Source: DASSUW01 sp036520135
Lineage (GTDB): Bacteria; Actinomycetota; Thermoleophilia; Solirubrobacterales; Solirubrobacteraceae
Assembly (NCBI GenBank): GCA_036520135.1
Contig: DATDKF010000110.1
Location: forward strand, 1 to 54,047
Direction: 5' to 3'
Length of the DNA stretch: 54,047 nt
The notes below the pieces were generated by a model that made no database searches, was not told where the DNA came from, and saw only the letters and a list, made by a program, of their open reading frames with translations. This document shows positions 32,722 through 41,919 of the stretch, piece by piece; the stretch's first letter is position 1; the number at the start of each line of letters is the position of its first letter. Made by a program: the position numbers and the translations under genes.

Positions 32722-33878
32722 GCGCGCGCGAGGAGCTGCGCCGGGCGATCGGCGACCTCATCGGTGTGCCGGCCGCTCACGTCACCCTGTTCTGGCGCGG
32801 CCGGGTCGCCCTCCACGCGATCCTCCGGGCCCTGGGGATCGGTCCGGGCGACGAGGTGATCGTGCCTGCCTTCACCTGCGTGGCCGTGCCCAACGCGGTG
32901 CTCTACGTCGGCGCCAGACCGGTCTATGTCGACATCGACGAAGCGGCTTATACGGTGGACCCCGCCGCGGTCGCGGCGGCGATCGGACCCCTGACGCGGG
33001 CCGTGCTCGCCCAGAACACGTTCGGTTTGTCGGCAGACCTCGACGCACTCGTCGCGGCCGCGCAGCCCTCGGGGGCGGTCGTGATCGATGACTGCACGCA
33101 CGGCCTGGGCGGGACCTACAAGGGCCGTTGGAACGGCGCCGCGGCGCCTGTCGCCTTCTACTCGACGCAGTGGAGCAAGCCGATCTCCACCGGCCTTGGC
33201 GGCATCGCGGTGACGACGGAGCCGGAGCTCGCGCATGCGATTGCGGCGATCGAGCGATCGGTAGGCGAGCCGGCAGTGCGCGATCGCGCCCTGCTGGCGA
33301 CGATGCTGTTCGCGCGTGAGCGCGTCGCCACCCCGCGCACGCTGCGTGCTGGGCGCGCGCTCTACCGGGCGGCGGGCCGCGCCGGCCTGGTTCCGGGCTC
33401 ATCGAGCGCCCGTGAGCTGGAGGGTCCGGTAATGCCGGCGTCGTTCGTCGCGGGGATGTCCGAGTTCCAGGCGCGTCTTGCCAACCGTCGGCTGCCCGCG
33501 CTCGCGGCGACCGTCCAGCGCCGCCGAGCGGTGGCGCACCGCTATTCCGCCTGGCTCGCCGCACACGGGCGCATCCCAGCACACGAGCCGGCCTTCGCTG
33601 GTCACGCCTTCCTGCGCTACCCGCTGCGCGTGCGAGAACGCGACGCGTTCATCGCGGCGGCGGCCCGGCGCGGCGTGCTGCTCGGCGACTGGTTCCACTC
33701 GCCGCTGTATCCGGTCAGCGACGGTCTGGAGTCGTGGTGTTACCGGCGCGGGCAGTGCCCGGTCGCCGAGCGGGTAGCGGCCGATATCGTCAATCTCCCG
33801 ACCGACGTGGCGCCTGCCGGACGCGAGATGCGCACCGTCGAGGCGTTGCTTGAGGCCTCAGTCGACCGAATCCTGTGA
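32718..33878 (+). CDS. DegT-family PLP aminotransferase, second copy
   Basis: 386 aa; GTG at 32718 overlaps the glycosyltransferase stop. Fold markers: LGIGPGDEVIVPAFTCVAVP, NAVLYVGARPVYVDIDEAAY, VVIDDCTHGLGGTYKGRW (Asp for the pyridine ring), and YSTQWSKPISTGLGGIAV with the PLP Lys in WSKP. The region around the Lys and the shorter GxxxxxN start differ from the copy at 24784, so it likely acts on a different keto-sugar or an amino-acid-like substrate. It lies between a glycosyltransferase and the flippase. Confidence 0.88.
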   Translation: MSAREELRRAIGDLIGVPAAHVTLFWRGRVALHAILRALGIGPGDEVIVPAFTCVAVPNAVLYVGARPVYVDIDEAAYTVDPAAVAAAIGPLTRAVLAQNTFGLSADLDALVAAAQPSGAVVIDDCTHGLGGTYKGRWNGAAAPVAFYSTQWSKPISTGLGGIAVTTEPELAHAIAAIERSVGEPAVRDRALLATMLFARERVATPRTLRAGRALYRAAGRAGLVPGSSSARELEGPVMPASFVAGMSEFQARLANRRLPALAATVQRRRAVAHRYSAWLAAHGRIPAHEPAFAGHAFLRYPLRVRERDAFIAAAARRGVLLGDWFHSPLYPVSDGLESWCYRRGQCPVAERVAADIVNLPTDVAPAGREMRTVEALLEASVDRIL

Positions 33879-33885
33879 CTCAACA

Positions 33886-35253
33886 TCAGACTCCCCGCGC
33901 GCGGCGCCGCCGCAGCGAGTTGACGAGCCACACGTAGTCCAGGACGTCGCGGCGCCGCGGCCGCAGGTCGGCGAGCCGCACGTGCGTCTCGGCCGTGAAG
34001 GCGCGGTAGGCGACGACGATCGCGACGATCCCGGCCAGCGAGGCGGCGACCGCGGCGCCGCGCGAGCCCCAGTGCGGCACGAGCGCCACGTTGGTCACGA
34101 CGTTGGCGACCAGCGCCGCCCCGAAGACGCGCATCATCACCGCGGGCTGCTCGGCCTGGACCTGGAAGAACGAGTACAGCGGCCGCATGGCGGCCTGGCA
34201 GAGGACGCTCGGCAGCAGCAGCAGTAGCAGCAGCGGCACCTCGCCGTATCCCTCGCCGAGGACCCACGGAATGCCGGCGTAGGCGGCCGGGATGACGATC
34301 GTCGCGGCGCCGCCGGCCAGCAGGATGCAGTGGCGCGTGGTGCGGACCGCGAGTGCGCCGGCGGCGTCGCGGGCGTCGCCGCCGATGCGCCGGAACGTGC
34401 TGAGCTGCAGCGCGTCCGTGGTCATCAGCACGACCTCTACCGCGGCGATCGCGATCGAGAACACGCCGACCGTGGCATCGCTGGCGAAGACGGCGAGCGC
34501 GATGAGTCCGTTGCGCTGGTTTAAGACCTCGACGACGCGGAAGCCCGAGATCGTGAGCCCGTACCGCAACACCCGGCTGTAGATGGCGCGCTGGCGCGGG
34601 AACTGCGGGCCGCCCATGAACCGGCGCAGGCGGAACGACGCGGTGATGGCCAAGGCCACGAACGACAGTTCCCAGATGACGATCGTCATTCGCGACGAGG
34701 CGTCGGCGAGCACCGGCGGGGCAATGAAGGCGACGGCCAGCGTGGAGCGCCCGATCCGCAGCACGTTGACCGCGCGCACGTGGCCGAGCGCCTGGTACAG
34801 ACCCTCCTGGTAGGCGCGCAGCAGGACGAACGGCGTGACCAGTGAGGGAAGCGCGAGCAGCCACCAGCGTTCGCCCAGGGCAGGCGAGATCGCGACCGCG
34901 ACCGCCGACGTCAGCAGCCCGGCGGCGAACGCAATGACGACCGAGAGGCCGAAGATCTGGCGCGGCGTCGCGCGCCCCTTCGTCAGCTCGACCGCGTTCG
35001 CGACCCAGACCGAGCCGAACGGCACCTGACAGAGCCCGATGCTCAGCGAGGCGAGCGCGTAGAGGCCGCGGCCGGAGGGTCCCATGAACCGGCCGGTGAG
35101 CACGATCATGGCCAGCTGCGAGACCATGACGACGACGCGCGCCACGAGCGCCTCGAATCCGCCAGTGGCGATCGAGGGCGGCCGGAACTCGCCGGGCCCA
35201 TCGCTCGAGTCCTCGGCTGTCGGCACGTGCGCCGGGGGCTCGGGCTTCGACAC
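33886..35253 (-). CDS. polysaccharide flippase (Wzx-like, MOP superfamily)
   Basis: 455 aa, ATG at 35253. The sequence is almost entirely membrane-spanning helices (about 12), for example VVMVSQLAMIVLTGRFMGPS, GLYALASLSIGLCQVPFG, WWLLALPSLVTPFVLLRAYQ, FSIAIAAVEVVLMTTDALQL and HCILLAGGAATIVIPAAYAG. The FMGPSGRGLYALA loop is typical of O-antigen flippases. It should move undecaprenyl-linked oligosaccharide units to the outer face of the membrane for polymerisation by the ligase-type protein at 36588. Confidence 0.88.
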   Translation of the reverse strand: MSKPEPPAHVPTAEDSSDGPGEFRPPSIATGGFEALVARVVVMVSQLAMIVLTGRFMGPSGRGLYALASLSIGLCQVPFGSVWVANAVELTKGRATPRQIFGLSVVIAFAAGLLTSAVAVAISPALGERWWLLALPSLVTPFVLLRAYQEGLYQALGHVRAVNVLRIGRSTLAVAFIAPPVLADASSRMTIVIWELSFVALAITASFRLRRFMGGPQFPRQRAIYSRVLRYGLTISGFRVVEVLNQRNGLIALAVFASDATVGVFSIAIAAVEVVLMTTDALQLSTFRRIGGDARDAAGALAVRTTRHCILLAGGAATIVIPAAYAGIPWVLGEGYGEVPLLLLLLLPSVLCQAAMRPLYSFFQVQAEQPAVMMRVFGAALVANVVTNVALVPHWGSRGAAVAASLAGIVAIVVAYRAFTAETHVRLADLRPRRRDVLDYVWLVNSLRRRRARGV

Positions 35254-35375
35254 GACTCGACAACTTAACCCCTATGGCGTCTCGGACGCATCAGGCTGCG
35301 TCGGCGCGAGGCCTTGCCATCGTTCGGCGGGTGGCGGCGCGCGGCGCCGACGACGATCGGTAGGCTCGCTGGGTC

Positions 35376-36587
35376 ATGGTGGCGGGTCGACCCGTCGTTC
35401 GGCGATCGCGCAGGCCGGTCCTTCGGAGACGGATGGCCGTGGGCGTGGGCGCGCTCGCCGCCCTCGCAGCCGGGTGCGTGAGCAGCGGCTCGAAGGACGC
35501 CGGCGACACGTCGGCGCGCCCGGCGGATCCGCCCCGCCCCGGCTCGCTCGTCCAGGCCGACGCGCTCGGGAACACGGTGATTGGCGGCCCGTCGCGGACC
35601 TCCCTCGCCTTCCGCTTCCGCGCCACGTGGACCGGCTCGGTCGTGGCCGTGCGCTGCTACGTGATTAAGAACGTCAACGGCCGCCGCGGATACAGCAACG
35701 GCGACGGCGGCGTTATGCGGGTGAGCCTCCAGTCCGATTCAGGCCGCGCGCCCCACGTGCCGATCGGCCGGCCGCTCGGGAGCATGACGTTCCGGCCCGC
35801 GGGCCGCGGGGTCTTCCCGCTGCTGCGCTTCGACCGCCCGGCGCAGATCGTGGCTGGGCGCCTCTATCACGTCGTGTTCAACAACGTGGGTCGCGACCCG
35901 GAACGCAACTACGTCTCGATCAACGCCCTGTACTCGGGGGCGCGCCCCCGTCGTGGGCCCGCCGTGCCAGACGGACTCGCCGTCATGGAGGGCTACCGCG
36001 GCGGCACGGCGTGGAAGCCCCGACGCTCGCGGCCGCACGAGTACTACCTGCCGATCCTCGACGTCGTGGGCGCCGCGCCCCGCCAGCACGACGGGCTCGG
36101 CTACATGGAGGTCTGGGACCCCAAGTCGATCGGCGGCCGCGCGATGGTGCGCCAGCTTGTGCGCGAAGCCAGCGGCAACACGACCCAGGTGAGCGGCGTG
36201 TGGCTGCGCGTCCGCCGCCGCAGCGCATCCGTAGGTCCGCTGGTCCTGCGCATCGTCGGACCGGACGGCACGGGGCTCGCGTCGGCGTCGGTTCCGGCCC
36301 GCCGGGTGCCCTCGCGCGCGGCGGGATGGGTGCACGTTCGCTTCGCGAAGCCCGCCACGCTGATGGCCGCCGGCACCTACGCGCTGACCGCGTCGGCGCG
36401 GCGGGCGGATGCCTACGAGGCCTTCCCGCTCCGCAAGGGCACGGGGTTCGGTTTCGATCATCGCACGTTCTTCAACGGGGGCTATGCGCAGTTCAACGAT
36501 GGCAGCGCGTGGGTCGGGTGGGACCAGTGGGGCGGGCACGACCGCCGCAACAGCGACCTCCAGTTCGCGCTCGACACGGCGAGGTAG
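35376..36587 (+). CDS. secreted lipoprotein-like protein, paralogue of the one at 28888
   Basis: 403 aa, ATG at 35376. The N-terminus is basic, then VGVGALAALAAGCVSSGS forms a lipobox (LAAGC), so Cys is likely lipidated after signal cleavage. The body shares conserved blocks with the 28888-30096 protein: NTVIGGPSRTSLAFRFRATW, GRLYHVVFNNVGRDPERNYV then SINALYS, LGYMEVWDP, WVHVRFAKPATLMAAGTYAL then TASARRADAYEAFPLRKGTG, and FGFDHRTFFNGGYAQF. Beta-rich, probably two jelly-roll-like units. It directly precedes the polymerase/ligase gene (ATG at 36588), suggesting a surface role in polymer handling. Confidence 0.78.
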   Translation: MVAGRPVVRRSRRPVLRRRMAVGVGALAALAAGCVSSGSKDAGDTSARPADPPRPGSLVQADALGNTVIGGPSRTSLAFRFRATWTGSVVAVRCYVIKNVNGRRGYSNGDGGVMRVSLQSDSGRAPHVPIGRPLGSMTFRPAGRGVFPLLRFDRPAQIVAGRLYHVVFNNVGRDPERNYVSINALYSGARPRRGPAVPDGLAVMEGYRGGTAWKPRRSRPHEYYLPILDVVGAAPRQHDGLGYMEVWDPKSIGGRAMVRQLVREASGNTTQVSGVWLRVRRRSASVGPLVLRIVGPDGTGLASASVPARRVPSRAAGWVHVRFAKPATLMAAGTYALTASARRADAYEAFPLRKGTGFGFDHRTFFNGGYAQFNDGSAWVGWDQWGGHDRRNSDLQFALDTAR

Positions 36588-37913
36588 ATGACCACGAGAG
36601 CGCTTTCACCCACGCTCGCCGGCCGCCGCCTCGGCCGCGCCGAGGCCGCGCTCGCCGCCGCGACCGTCGTGATCGCCGCCGCGGCCGCCGTGATGACCGG
36701 TCCTGCCGCGCTCGGCATCCCGGTCGCGATCGCGCTGGTCGCCTTCCTGCTGCGCGAGCCGCTCGCGCTGCTTGCGCTGTACCTCGAGATCGGCCTCTTC
36801 AAGGGCGAGGCGGTCGTCACGTCGCTGCCGGTCGACCCGACGCTCGCACTCGGCATCCTGCTCGCCCTCGTCTGCGCCGTGCGCCTCGTCAACGGCCGCG
36901 TTCGGGCGGCCCCCTACGTCTTCGCCCTGACGATCGGGGTCGTCTCGCTGAGCCTCGTGGTGAGCCTGTCGTGGACGCCCGCGTCCTCCTACGGAGGCAG
37001 CAAGGTCACGACGTTCCTGACCGTGACGATGCTCGCGATCGGCGCGCCGTTCTTCCTGTTGGAGCGCTGGGACGACCTGCGGCGCTTCTTCACCTGGACC
37101 GTGGTCGTCGCGGTGCCGGTGGCGATCCTCGCGCTGACCCATCCCGCGCGCGACACCGGGCGCCTGGCCGGCGACAACACGATCGGCACGTCGCGCCTGT
37201 TGTGCATCGCGGCGCTGATTCTGCTGCTGGGCGCCCTCGGGCGCTCGCGGCTGCGCCTGGCGGCGGCGACGCTCGCGGCCGGCTTCATCGCGATCGCCGC
37301 CGCCGCGGGCTCGCGCGGACCGATCCTGAGCTTGGCGCTGGCGCTCGCCGTGACGCTCGCCGCGTGGCTGCTGCGCGTGCCGCGCATGGTCGCGCCCGTG
37401 CTCGCCGTCGCGGCGGCCAGCATCGCGGTCGTGCCGTTCGTGTCGCTGCCGCAGACCTCCAGCGCGCGCCTGTCCGAGGCGGCGCGCGACCCCGTGGCCG
37501 CCTTCCGCGAGGATGACCGCTACTACCTCGTCCAGCAGGCATTCCAAATCATCGACCGCGACCCGGTACGCGGCGGCGGCGTGGGGGCGTTCAGTACCGT
37601 CAACCCGACGGCCAAGTGGCCGCACAACCTCTTCCTCGAGCTGTGGGCCGAGCTGGGCCTCGCCGCCCTGGTGGTCGTCGCGGCGGCGGTCGTCGTCGCG
37701 CTCGTGGGGCTCTTCCGCCTCGCCTGGCGCTTCCCGCCGAACAGCCCGGAGCACGCGCTCGTCTACATCCTGCTCGCCGTGTTCGCCTTCAACCTGCTCG
37801 CCGTTCAGGTCTCGGGCAATATCAATGACAACCGCGACTTCTGGGGGATGCTCGCGATCGTTTCGCTCGTCGTCGCCGGCCGGATCGGTGTCCGTGATCC
37901 CGCACGCGGCTGA
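36588..37913 (+). CDS. O-antigen ligase/polymerase (Wzy/WaaL family)
   Basis: 441 aa, ATG at 36588 immediately after the previous stop. At least ten transmembrane helices are visible, for example ALAAATVVIAAAAAVMTGPA, LGILLALVCAVRLVNG, LTIGVVSLSLVVSLSWTPAS and VLAVAAASIAVVPFVSLP. The large external loop and the following helix have GAFSTVNPTAKWPHNLFLEL then WAELGLAALVVVAAAVVV, the Wzy_C/O-antigen ligase pattern (HN...E...GL). It should polymerise lipid-linked repeat units or ligate the polymer to an acceptor on the outer membrane face. The following ATP-grasp gene begins about 5 bp after the stop. Confidence 0.9.
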   Translation: MTTRALSPTLAGRRLGRAEAALAAATVVIAAAAAVMTGPAALGIPVAIALVAFLLREPLALLALYLEIGLFKGEAVVTSLPVDPTLALGILLALVCAVRLVNGRVRAAPYVFALTIGVVSLSLVVSLSWTPASSYGGSKVTTFLTVTMLAIGAPFFLLERWDDLRRFFTWTVVVAVPVAILALTHPARDTGRLAGDNTIGTSRLLCIAALILLLGALGRSRLRLAAATLAAGFIAIAAAAGSRGPILSLALALAVTLAAWLLRVPRMVAPVLAVAAASIAVVPFVSLPQTSSARLSEAARDPVAAFREDDRYYLVQQAFQIIDRDPVRGGGVGAFSTVNPTAKWPHNLFLELWAELGLAALVVVAAAVVVALVGLFRLAWRFPPNSPEHALVYILLAVFAFNLLAVQVSGNINDNRDFWGMLAIVSLVVAGRIGVRDPARG

Positions 37914-37917
37914 GCGA

Positions 37918-39096
37918 GTGCCGGTCAACGACCGCGGGGTCGCCTCGCCACCGGCGGCGGCGCACGCATGGGTTCTCGGCGCGATCGACCTCGTGCAGGC
38001 GCTCACGCTGGCGAGCATCCCGACAGTCGTGGTCGCCGGCCGCCACAGCCCGGCGCACTACTCGCGCGCCGCGGTCGCGACGATCGACGCGGGGGAGTCG
38101 CCGACCGATCCGGAGGCCGTCGTCGACTGGCTGCTCGCGGGAGCCGCCGACCAGCCCGAGCCGCCGGTGCTCTACTACGACAACGACCGGGACCTGCTGC
38201 TCGTCTCGCGCCACCGCGAGCGGCTCGCACGCGGCTTCCGCTTCGTGGTCCCCGCCGCCGACCTCGTTGAGGACCTCGTCGACAAGGCGCGCTTCCAGGC
38301 GCTGGCCGAGCGGCTGGGGCTGCCGGTCCCGCGCGCCGTGCATTGCTCCGCGGGCGATCTCGGCGGCGATCCCGGGCTGCGCTATCCGCTCATCGTCAAG
38401 CCGCGCAGCCGCCACCGCGGCGGCTGGACGCGTGTCGTCGGCGCGAAGGCGGCGCACATCGACGGCCGTGCTGCACTAGCCCGGCTCGGCCACCAACTGC
38501 CAGATCCGAGCATCGAGCTTCTCGTCCAGGAGGCCGTCCCAGGCCCGGAGGACCGCATCGAGAGCTACCACGTCTACGTGGACGAGGGCGAGCGCATCGT
38601 CGGCGAGTTCACGGGCCGCAAGCTGCGCACGTATCCGCGCGCGTACGGGTTCAGCACCGCAGTCACGGTCACCGACAGTCCCGAGGTGCGCGAGCTCGGC
38701 CGCGAGACTGTGCGGGCACTCGGGCTGCGCGGCGTCGCCAAGGTCGACGTCAAGCGCGGACCCGACGGGAGGCTCGGCCTACTCGAGGTCAACCCCCGCT
38801 TCAACCTCTGGCATCACCCCGGCGCGTGCGCCGGGGTCAACCTCCCGGCGCTCGTCCACGCGCGCGTCGTGGGCCATCCCGCTCCCGCGCCGCCGGCGGC
38901 GCGCGCGGGGGTCACCTGGTGCAGCCCGCACGACCTGCGGGCCGCCCGCGCGCAGGGCCTCGGCATACTGAGCTGGCTGCGCTGGGTGGCCACGTGCGAG
39001 GCGACGTCCGGGTTCGCGTGGGACGACCCGTTCCCCATCCCACGGGCGGCGCTCTGGCGCGTCCGTGAGCGCCTCCGCGAGCGGATCGCCGGCTGA
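37918..39096 (+). CDS. ATP-grasp carboxylate-amine ligase-like protein (paralogue 2)
   Basis: 392 aa from GTG at 37918, chosen because it avoids overlap; GTG at 37894 is possible. ATP-grasp features: LVDKARFQALAERLGLPVPR, YPLIVKPRSRHRGGWTRVVG (ATP lysine), ELLVQEAVPGPEDRIESYHV, IVGEFTGRKLRTYPRAYGFS, LRGVAKVDVKRGPD and LLEVNPRFNLWHHPGACAGV. Almost all of these occur in the paralogue at 25915-27081. It lies between the polymerase and a metallophosphoesterase. I infer a ligase that couples an amine or amino acid to a sugar carboxylate, or the reverse. Confidence 0.85.
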   Translation: MPVNDRGVASPPAAAHAWVLGAIDLVQALTLASIPTVVVAGRHSPAHYSRAAVATIDAGESPTDPEAVVDWLLAGAADQPEPPVLYYDNDRDLLLVSRHRERLARGFRFVVPAADLVEDLVDKARFQALAERLGLPVPRAVHCSAGDLGGDPGLRYPLIVKPRSRHRGGWTRVVGAKAAHIDGRAALARLGHQLPDPSIELLVQEAVPGPEDRIESYHVYVDEGERIVGEFTGRKLRTYPRAYGFSTAVTVTDSPEVRELGRETVRALGLRGVAKVDVKRGPDGRLGLLEVNPRFNLWHHPGACAGVNLPALVHARVVGHPAPAPPAARAGVTWCSPHDLRAARAQGLGILSWLRWVATCEATSGFAWDDPFPIPRAALWRVRERLRERIAG

Positions 39097-39101
39097 TCGC
39101 G

Positions 39102-39899
39102 ATGCGTTACGGGCTGCTCGCCGACGTGCACGGCAACCTCGACGCGCTGCGGGCGGTCCTGGGCGCGCTCGAGCGCCATGGCGTCGATCGCCATCTCGTC
39201 GCCGGCGATCTCGTCGGCTACGGCCCGTACCCGAACGAGTGCGTCGCGACGGTCGCGGAGCTCGACGCGACGTCGGTGGCCGGCAACCACGACCTGATCG
39301 CGCTCGGCGTCCTGTCGGATCGCCGCTGCATCGAGCTCGCGCGCCGCAGCCTGGCGTGGACCCGGGAGGTGCTCGGCGACGACGCGCGGCGCTTCCTTGC
39401 CGCGCTCCCGCGGACGGCCGCCGCGGACGGTGGTCTACTGATGGCCCACGGCTCGATCGGCGATCCGCAGAAGTACACGACGTCGAGCCGGCAGGCGCTC
39501 GCCCAGCTCGCCGAGGCGGAGGAGCGCCACGGCGCGGCCGTCCTCGTGCTCGGGCATACGCACCGGCCGCTCGCCTTCGGGCGGCGCTCGGGGTGGCTGC
39601 GCGCGAGCGGCGTGAGCGCCCTGCCGCCCGGCGACGCCGTGCTCCTCAACCCCGGCGCGGTCGGGCAGTCGCGCGAGCTCCGCGCCCGCGCCCGCTACGC
39701 CGTGCTCGACCTCGACGCGCGCGAGGCGCGCTTCTTCGCGATTCCGTACGACGTCGACGCCTGCCGCGCGGCGCTGCGGCGCGTCGGGCTGTCCGAGCAT
39801 TCCTGCCACCTGCGGCCGTCGGTGCCGCGCGCGGCGGCTCGCGCCGTGCGCCGGCGACTCGACGGCGTGCACCGCCGCGCCACCCGCTCATGGCGCTGA
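39102..39899 (+). CDS. calcineurin-like metallophosphoesterase (paralogue A)
   Basis: 265 aa from ATG at 39102. All metal motifs are present: LLADVHGNLDAL (DxH), VAGDLVGYGPYPNECV (GDxxGYG), VAGNHDLIALG (GNHD), LMAHGSIGDPQKY (HGS) and VLVLGHTHRPLAFG (GHTH), with LLNPGAVGQSR near the end. A di-metal phosphodiesterase/phosphatase of the YfcE-like group. A close paralogue is at 48233-49003. Downstream, the FemAB-like gene start overlaps its stop. The substrate in a polysaccharide locus is unclear; a nucleotide or sugar phosphodiester is possible. Confidence 0.88.
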   Translation: MRYGLLADVHGNLDALRAVLGALERHGVDRHLVAGDLVGYGPYPNECVATVAELDATSVAGNHDLIALGVLSDRRCIELARRSLAWTREVLGDDARRFLAALPRTAAADGGLLMAHGSIGDPQKYTTSSRQALAQLAEAEERHGAAVLVLGHTHRPLAFGRRSGWLRASGVSALPPGDAVLLNPGAVGQSRELRARARYAVLDLDAREARFFAIPYDVDACRAALRRVGLSEHSCHLRPSVPRAAARAVRRRLDGVHRRATRSWR

Positions 39900-40924
39900 C
39901 GCTCGAGCGCATCGAGCCGGCCGCGGCCGACTGGGAGCGTATGGACGCGTTCGCCGACCGCGTCGTCTTCCAGACCCGCGAGTGGCTCGGGTTCCTCGCG
40001 CGCACGCAGCAGGCTGAGCCCGTCGTGGCGGCGGTCATGGACGGTCGCGAGTGCGTCGGCTACTTCACGGGGCTGATCGTGCGGCGCATGCGGATCCGCA
40101 TCCTCGGCAGCCCGTTCCCCGGCTGGACGACCGAGTCGATGGGCTTCAACCTCGTCGCGGACGCCAGCCGCCGCGAGGCGGCTGCGGCGCTGCTGCCGTT
40201 CGCCTTTCGCACGCTCGGGTGCGCCCACGTCGAGCTCAAGGACCGCCGGCTGCAGACGGACGAGCTCCGCGGCCTCGGCTACACGAGCGAGCCGAAGCGC
40301 ACGTTCGAGGTCGACCTCTCGGGCGAGGAGACCGAGATCTTCGGGCGGATGTCGAGCGCCTGCCGGCGGGCGGTGCGCCGGGGCGAGAAGGTCGGCGTCA
40401 GCGTCGAGGAGGTGCACGGGAGCGCCTTCGCCGACGAGTACTACCAACAGCTCGTGGAGGTGTTCGCCCGCCAGTCGCTCGTACCGCCGTACGGCGTCGA
40501 GCGCGTGCGCGCGCTCATCGAGAGCCTCGACGGCACCGGACGGCTGCTGCTGGTCCGCGCGCGCTCGGCCGAAGGGCCGCCGATCGCGAGCGCGATCTTC
40601 CCGGCCTTCAACGGCACCGCCTACTTCTGGGGCGGCGCCAGCGTGCGCGAGCACCAGATCCTGCGACCGAACGAGGCGATCGTCTGGTACGCGATGCGCT
40701 ACTGGCGGGTCCGCGGGATGACCGTGCTCGACCTCGGCGGAGGCGGCGAGTACAAGCGCCGCTACGGGCCGCGCGAGGTAAGCGTGCCGTTCTTCCGCAG
40801 GTCGCGCTTCCCGGGCCTGCCGTTGCTACGCCAGATAGCCCGCGTCGCCGTCGATCGCCGCCATGCGTGGCTCGGACGCCGGCGGCGCGGCGCTTACGAG
40901 CGCCCGCCAACGCGCAGCTTGTGA
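39890..40924 (+). CDS. FemAB/GNAT-like acyltransferase (copy 1)
   Basis: 344 aa, ATG at 39890 overlapping the phosphoesterase stop by 10 bp. The sequence has the GNAT-type fold seen in FemAB/lipid-II aminoacyltransferase relatives: FQTREWLGFLARTQQAEPVV, ILGSPFPGWTTESMGFNLVA, FGRMSSACRRAVRRGEKVGV (the RR..R-type element) and IASAIFPAFNGTAYFWGGAS with LDLGGGGEYKRRYG at the C-terminal end. Such proteins transfer acyl or aminoacyl groups, often from aminoacyl-tRNA, onto wall or exopolysaccharide precursors. A second, divergent member is at 45254. Its tail overlaps the convergent deacetylase-like gene. Confidence 0.85.
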   Translation: MALTLERIEPAAADWERMDAFADRVVFQTREWLGFLARTQQAEPVVAAVMDGRECVGYFTGLIVRRMRIRILGSPFPGWTTESMGFNLVADASRREAAAALLPFAFRTLGCAHVELKDRRLQTDELRGLGYTSEPKRTFEVDLSGEETEIFGRMSSACRRAVRRGEKVGVSVEEVHGSAFADEYYQQLVEVFARQSLVPPYGVERVRALIESLDGTGRLLLVRARSAEGPPIASAIFPAFNGTAYFWGGASVREHQILRPNEAIVWYAMRYWRVRGMTVLDLGGGGEYKRRYGPREVSVPFFRRSRFPGLPLLRQIARVAVDRRHAWLGRRRRGAYERPPTRSL

Positions 40925-41808
40925 AGGAGCCAGCCCCGCTCGAGGCGCGAGCGCTCGTCGTCGGTGAGCTCGTGGTGGCCCTTCGTCGCGAGCAGCTGAT
41001 CGAGCAGCGTGCTCGCGGGCACGAACCAGCCGTCCAGGCGGCTCAGCCGGCCCATGACGCGTACGAACCGCGGGTCGAGCTCACCGTGCGGCGCAAAGCC
41101 AGACGCGAAGTGGGTGTAGATGATGCAGGCACCGCCCGCTGCGGCCAGCCGCTCGATGTTCGCGTCCGAGAGCTTCTCGACGAACCGGTCGACGTTCGGG
41201 CCCTCGGTCGACGCGAACCAGTAGTTGACGTAGGGCCGCCGCGGATCGTGGTAGGGCATCTCCGGGCAGTAGCCCAGCGTGTCGATGTTCCCGTGGACGA
41301 AGTTGCGCACGTACGTGATGCGGCTGCGGCAGACGTCGCCCCAGAACAGTGGGCTGCGCTCCACGTGTCCCCGGAAGCTGGTGAAGTGGCTGTGTCGGCT
41401 GAGCACCTCATACGCGACGCGGTTGGCTCCGGAGACGCGCGCGGCGCCCCAGTAGATGTTCTCGCGGCAGCTGCTGTGGTTGACGTGCACCGCCGGATAG
41501 GAGCCGAACACGTCGCGGAAGCGCTCGATGCCGTCGATCGTCCGCGAGCGCGGGGAGGTCCGCGACGCCACATTGTGCAGCGCGATCTCGAACCCCTGAT
41601 CCTGCAGGCGCCCCAACCAGGCGCGGTAGGACGCGTTGTCGCACGCGAGCCCGTCGCGCTCGTCGCCGTGCAGCGTCCAGACGGACTTCGTGGTCCGCAG
41701 GCCGAGGTCGGCGAGTAGGGCGTAGACGGTGGGCACGTTCTCGAGCGTCGCGCCGTCGGTGTCGTCGACGATCGAGAACGCGAAGCTCTTGCCTTCGGGC
41801 CAGTCCAC
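40894..41808 (-). CDS. polysaccharide-deacetylase-like protein (copy 1)
   Basis: 304 aa from ATG at 41808. N-terminal FAFSIVDDTDGATLENVPTV has the D-D metal pattern, GFEIALHNVASRTSPR the H-x-x/S-type motif, and HVNHSSCRENIYWG another His site. No signal peptide, so it acts inside the cell or on a precursor at the membrane. It resembles NodB-type deacetylases only loosely, and the full metal triad is not assured. A promoter-like TTGCAT-N16-TATAGC stands 80-110 bp upstream. Confidence 0.7.
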   Translation of the reverse strand: MDWPEGKSFAFSIVDDTDGATLENVPTVYALLADLGLRTTKSVWTLHGDERDGLACDNASYRAWLGRLQDQGFEIALHNVASRTSPRSRTIDGIERFRDVFGSYPAVHVNHSSCRENIYWGAARVSGANRVAYEVLSRHSHFTSFRGHVERSPLFWGDVCRSRITYVRNFVHGNIDTLGYCPEMPYHDPRRPYVNYWFASTEGPNVDRFVEKLSDANIERLAAAGGACIIYTHFASGFAPHGELDPRFVRVMGRLSRLDGWFVPASTLLDQLLATKGHHELTDDERSRLERGWLLHKLRVGGRS

Positions 41809-41888
41809 GGCGCCTCCGATGGGGGAGCCTATGCATCGGCCGTGTCCCCCGCAGAGGGGCGCGCGGCTTTTGCTCAGGAACCACGAAC

Positions 41889-41916
41889 GCTATAGTCCAC
41901 AGGCCGAGAGATGCAA
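41889..41916 (-). promoter_or_regulatory. sigma-70-like promoter for the 40894-41808 gene
   Basis: Read on the minus strand: -35 TTGCAT (41911-41916), 16-bp spacer, -10 TATAGC (41889-41894). It is about 80 bp upstream of the start codon. Its elements are unusually AT-rich in this genome. Confidence 0.4.
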
Positions 41917-41919
41917 CTG

